Below, in pieces: positions 33,498 to 35,418 of a stretch of 35,418 nucleotides of DNA (the first letter of the stretch is position 1; each line of letters begins with the position of its first letter). The notes below the pieces were generated by a model. That model saw only the letters and a program-made list of their open reading frames with translations. It made no database searches and was not told the origin of the DNA. The position numbers and the translations under genes are program-made. The stretch comes from Pseudomonas amygdali (GTDB taxonomy: Bacteria > Pseudomonadota > Gammaproteobacteria > Pseudomonadales > Pseudomonadaceae), in contig NZ_LKBW01000278.1 in assembly GCF_002699855.1 (NCBI RefSeq), positions 288 through 35,705 of the forward strand, written 5' to 3'.

Positions 33498-34826
33498 TCA
33501 ATGAAACATCTCGGCAATCAGCACGGCGCCGATGAAGGTGCCGAAGTTGGCCAGGAACGATACCAGCACAATTCGCCAGCCCAGACGGCGGAAGGCTGGC
33601 AGGTCCTTGGCAATCGACAGGCCTGCAAAGGTCAGCATCGGGGTAATGACCGCCAGCATGTTGATCGAACTGGTCATCCGGGCAATCTCGGCCGCCCAGG
33701 GGCAGGCCGGTGAAGTCAGGAACATCGCCACCAGCGACACCATGCACACTGCCGGGATCTTGCGACGGATCAGGTTGCACAGCGCTTCGCCGACGAAGGC
33801 ACAGAAAATCATGATGCCCATGCCGGTGAATGCATCGGCCGACAGCGTCTTGTAGCCGACATAGTTGGCAATCAGCGCCAGTGCACCGGCTGCCAGCCAC
33901 GCACTGATCTTGACCGCCCAGCCCAGTTCCGGAACTTCCAGTGACACATCGCTGTGGCGCAGGCCTTCATCAGTCATGGACGCCTTGGTGGTGCGGCCGA
34001 TCAGCGGCTCAAGCACCCGATAGCCCCACACCGCCAGTGGCAGGGAGATAAACAGGGTGAAGTAAGTGCCGATGGTGGTGGTGATCAGGTTTGATGCCGC
34101 CGCCAGCGTCATGACCTCCTTGGCAACTTCCGGCGTCTGCTGCGCGGCAATCGCTCCGGCTGCAGCAGCCATCATGCTGCCCGAGCCGATGCCCGAGCCC
34201 ATCGCCAGCGAATTGGGATGGAAGATCCCCAGGCTGGCGATAAAGCCTGCAACGATGGCAATGAACAGCGCACCGAACAGGGTGCCGGTCAGGTACTCGG
34301 CCAGTACGCCGCGGCCTTCCGGGGAGTCCATGCCGTAGCGCTCGCCGATGATTGCCAGGCTGGGCTCGCGGCCAACCGAGAACGTCGCGCCGATTGCCTC
34401 ACGCTTGATGCCCAGCAGCAGCGCGACCGGCAGGCCGAGCACCACGGTGCCGACAAAGTGGCCAAACTCCTGAAACACCAGCGCCCATCCCGAGGCGAAC
34501 ACCACCGGCAGCGAGCCGCCGACGACGAGACCGAGTTTGGCGATGAAAATCAGCAGGGCGGGTTGCAGGATCGAGGCCGAGCGCAGCTGGATGCCGTGAT
34601 CGATACCGATGCTGCCTGGCAGGCGGCGACTGGCGATCCCGACCATCGCGCCTAACAGCAGCGCCCACACCATCGGTAGCAGCACCACCTTGCCGGGGCC
34701 CAGCGGGATACTGATGGCACCGATCATCTCGGCAATGATCAGGATAACGGCGGCCCAGAGATACAGCTTCACCGTCGATGAAACGGCCTGATTGTCGCCC
34801 GACACTGCAGCGTGTGAGTTTTGCAT
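33498..34826 (-). CDS. DUF3100 family membrane protein (probable transporter)
   Basis: A 442-residue inner-membrane protein with ~10-12 hydrophobic segments. Distinctive parts are IPLGPGKVVLLPMVWALLLG near the N-terminus, FSVGREPSLAIIGERYGMDS, then GSGIGSGSMMAAAAGAIAA in the middle and TPMLTFAGLSIAKDLPAFRR near the end. I assign it to the DUF3100 family by recognition; its substrate is unknown. The ATG at 34826 is chosen because AAGGGG precedes it; the upstream frame to 34871 lacks support. It is convergent with the LysR gene. Glycine-rich re-entrant-like loops suggest a secondary transporter, by inference. Confidence 0.82.
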   Translation of the reverse strand: MQNSHAAVSGDNQAVSSTVKLYLWAAVILIIAEMIGAISIPLGPGKVVLLPMVWALLLGAMVGIASRRLPGSIGIDHGIQLRSASILQPALLIFIAKLGLVVGGSLPVVFASGWALVFQEFGHFVGTVVLGLPVALLLGIKREAIGATFSVGREPSLAIIGERYGMDSPEGRGVLAEYLTGTLFGALFIAIVAGFIASLGIFHPNSLAMGSGIGSGSMMAAAAGAIAAQQTPEVAKEVMTLAAASNLITTTIGTYFTLFISLPLAVWGYRVLEPLIGRTTKASMTDEGLRHSDVSLEVPELGWAVKISAWLAAGALALIANYVGYKTLSADAFTGMGIMIFCAFVGEALCNLIRRKIPAVCMVSLVAMFLTSPACPWAAEIARMTSSINMLAVITPMLTFAGLSIAKDLPAFRRLGWRIVLVSFLANFGTFIGAVLIAEMFH

Positions 34827-35225
34827 GATGATCCCCTTGCCTGCTGAATGGCCTTTTTCAGGCCTTATCAATCGTTATTCTGTTTTTCAGGTCGGCGCGA
34901 TGAGGCGCCAGGGCAGCGTTGGAAAGTCCATGAAGTCATGGAGGCCGTTATCCGGCCGAGTATTTTTATGAGGTCTGAACGTGATCCGGACCCAGGCTGC
35001 TTCGAGCCTTTGCAAGGGGATTACAGGGTGCGTTATTTGAAGGGATGAGCCTTTGAATACGGCACTTTGCTGTCCACACGCAATCGCAGTATGCATAGCG
35101 CGAGGTTGCACACCAATATTGCGAATTTTATTTATCGTTGCTTTAAACAGAACGCAGAACGCTAAGGGAATGTGACGCAGAGCGCTCATCATTATGCACA
35201 AGTCCGCTTTTGATTCTGGCCGAAG
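34827..35225. other. Intergenic stretch, no gene seen
   Basis: About 400 bases upstream of the DUF3100 gene without a recognisable product; the open frames here lack any family resemblance. A small hairpin GGCCG-TTATC-CGGCC lies at about 34942-34956, followed by GAGTATTTTT. The DUF3100 promoter should lie at the left end but no clear boxes were found. Confidence 0.5.
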
Positions 35226-35228
35226 GCC

Positions 35229-35362
35229 GTAGGAGCGAACTCGTTCGCGAAGACGATGTTGGCTATCGTGCCGACGCTCCGCGTCGTCATGCCGTTCCGG
35301 ACGCTCCGCGTCCTCTTTGCGACGCAGAGCGTCGAGACCTGCATTCCCACGCGGAGTGGTAT
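35229..35362. repeat. REP sequence and palindromic repeat cluster
   Basis: A REP unit (GTAGGAGCGAACTCGTTCGC, 35229-35248) is followed by three short GC palindromes: GACGCTCCGCGTC (35273-35285), GGACGCTCCGCGTCC (35299-35313) and GACGCAGAGCGTC (35321-35333), then CATTCCCACGCGGAGTGG (from 35342). The cores match those of the cluster at 22243-22408. Confidence 0.75.
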
Positions 35363-35390
35363 GCCCCCCGAAGGTTGGACAATTATCCAC

Positions 35391-35418
35391 TTACGCTGCC
35401 TTGGCGGCCTGCATCCTG
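35391..35418 (-). other. Possible 3' end of an edge-truncated gene, perhaps an IS transposase
   Basis: The minus strand can be read as MQAAKAA followed by TAA (stop at 35393-35391), and the adjacent sequence TGGACAATTATCCACTT (35375-35391) begins with TG like some IS ends and lies next to repeats. The family cannot be recognised from seven codons. Kept only as a hint of an element beyond the right edge. Confidence 0.25.

Noticed and set aside
34887..35390. 167-codon minus-strand frame upstream of the DUF3100 gene
   Set aside because: It runs through the REP-like palindromes and shows no recognisable domain or good start, so it is not accepted as a gene.
1..35418. CRISPR arrays, tRNA, rRNA, toxin-antitoxin, phage or secretion-system genes
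   Set aside because: Looked for regular spaced repeats, tRNA-like cloverleafs and family motifs on both strands and found none that could be supported by eye.

Overview
The window reads as chromosome of a Pseudomonas syringae-group bacterium. This rests on the gene families (a DUF3772 MscS channel, several LysR/TetR/AraC regulators, two chemoreceptors, an SdaA-type serine dehydratase), on typical Pseudomonas REP sequences (core GAGCTTGCTC) and on GC-rich degenerate palindromes with the core GACGC(AGA/TCC/TCT)GCGTC. The assignment is by recognition only. No rRNA, tRNA, CRISPR array, prophage or conjugation genes were seen.

Layout. Positions 1-700 are a scrap yard: the first codons of an IS5-type transposase, the last ~50 codons of an IS66-type transposase with one IS end, and a piece of a quinone-reductase/alcohol dehydrogenase gene. 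Next are a large MscS-like channel (774-3182, minus), a glutathione S-transferase and TetR pair flanked by matching palindromes (3357-4885), and an AraC regulator with an EamA exporter (5014-6784). A minus-strand redox/hydrolase cluster follows (6806-10438: SDR, zinc-free quinone-type reductase, alpha/beta hydrolase, SDR). A second TetR gene is divergent from another alpha/beta hydrolase and a small winged-helix-like protein (10760-12720), with a perfect 15+1+15 palindrome between them.

The signalling block (12978-18596) holds a soluble protein with an MCP signalling tip at its N-terminus and a Cache-like region behind it, a classical dCache-HAMP chemoreceptor, an uncharacterised 118-residue protein, and a PAS-PAS hybrid histidine kinase overlapping it. 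Positions 18928-22185 hold an NCS1 transporter, a GntR/FCD regulator and a hydantoin/allantoin-type racemase, with a shared operator-like motif in front of both transcription units. After a REP-like cluster come a zinc formaldehyde-dehydrogenase-like enzyme and a LysR gene divergent from a tight three-gene operon (beta-hydroxyacid dehydrogenase, aldehyde dehydrogenase, M20 amidohydrolase; 24846-28419). A REPIN separates this from a LysR gene that appears frameshifted by a 4-base tandem duplication (28542-29472). The right part holds a YqcI/YcgG protein with a LysE exporter, SdaA divergent from a GcvA-like LysR, and a DUF3100 membrane protein, followed by ~600 bp with REP-like repeats and perhaps an IS end.

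Most of the window is metabolic and regulatory accessory content in small regulator-plus-target modules. The most distinctive items are the reversed soluble MCP-Cache protein, the LysR gene with its short-repeat frameshift, the two TetR operator systems, and the uncharacterised protein coupled to the hybrid kinase. No large new defence or biosynthetic system is evident.
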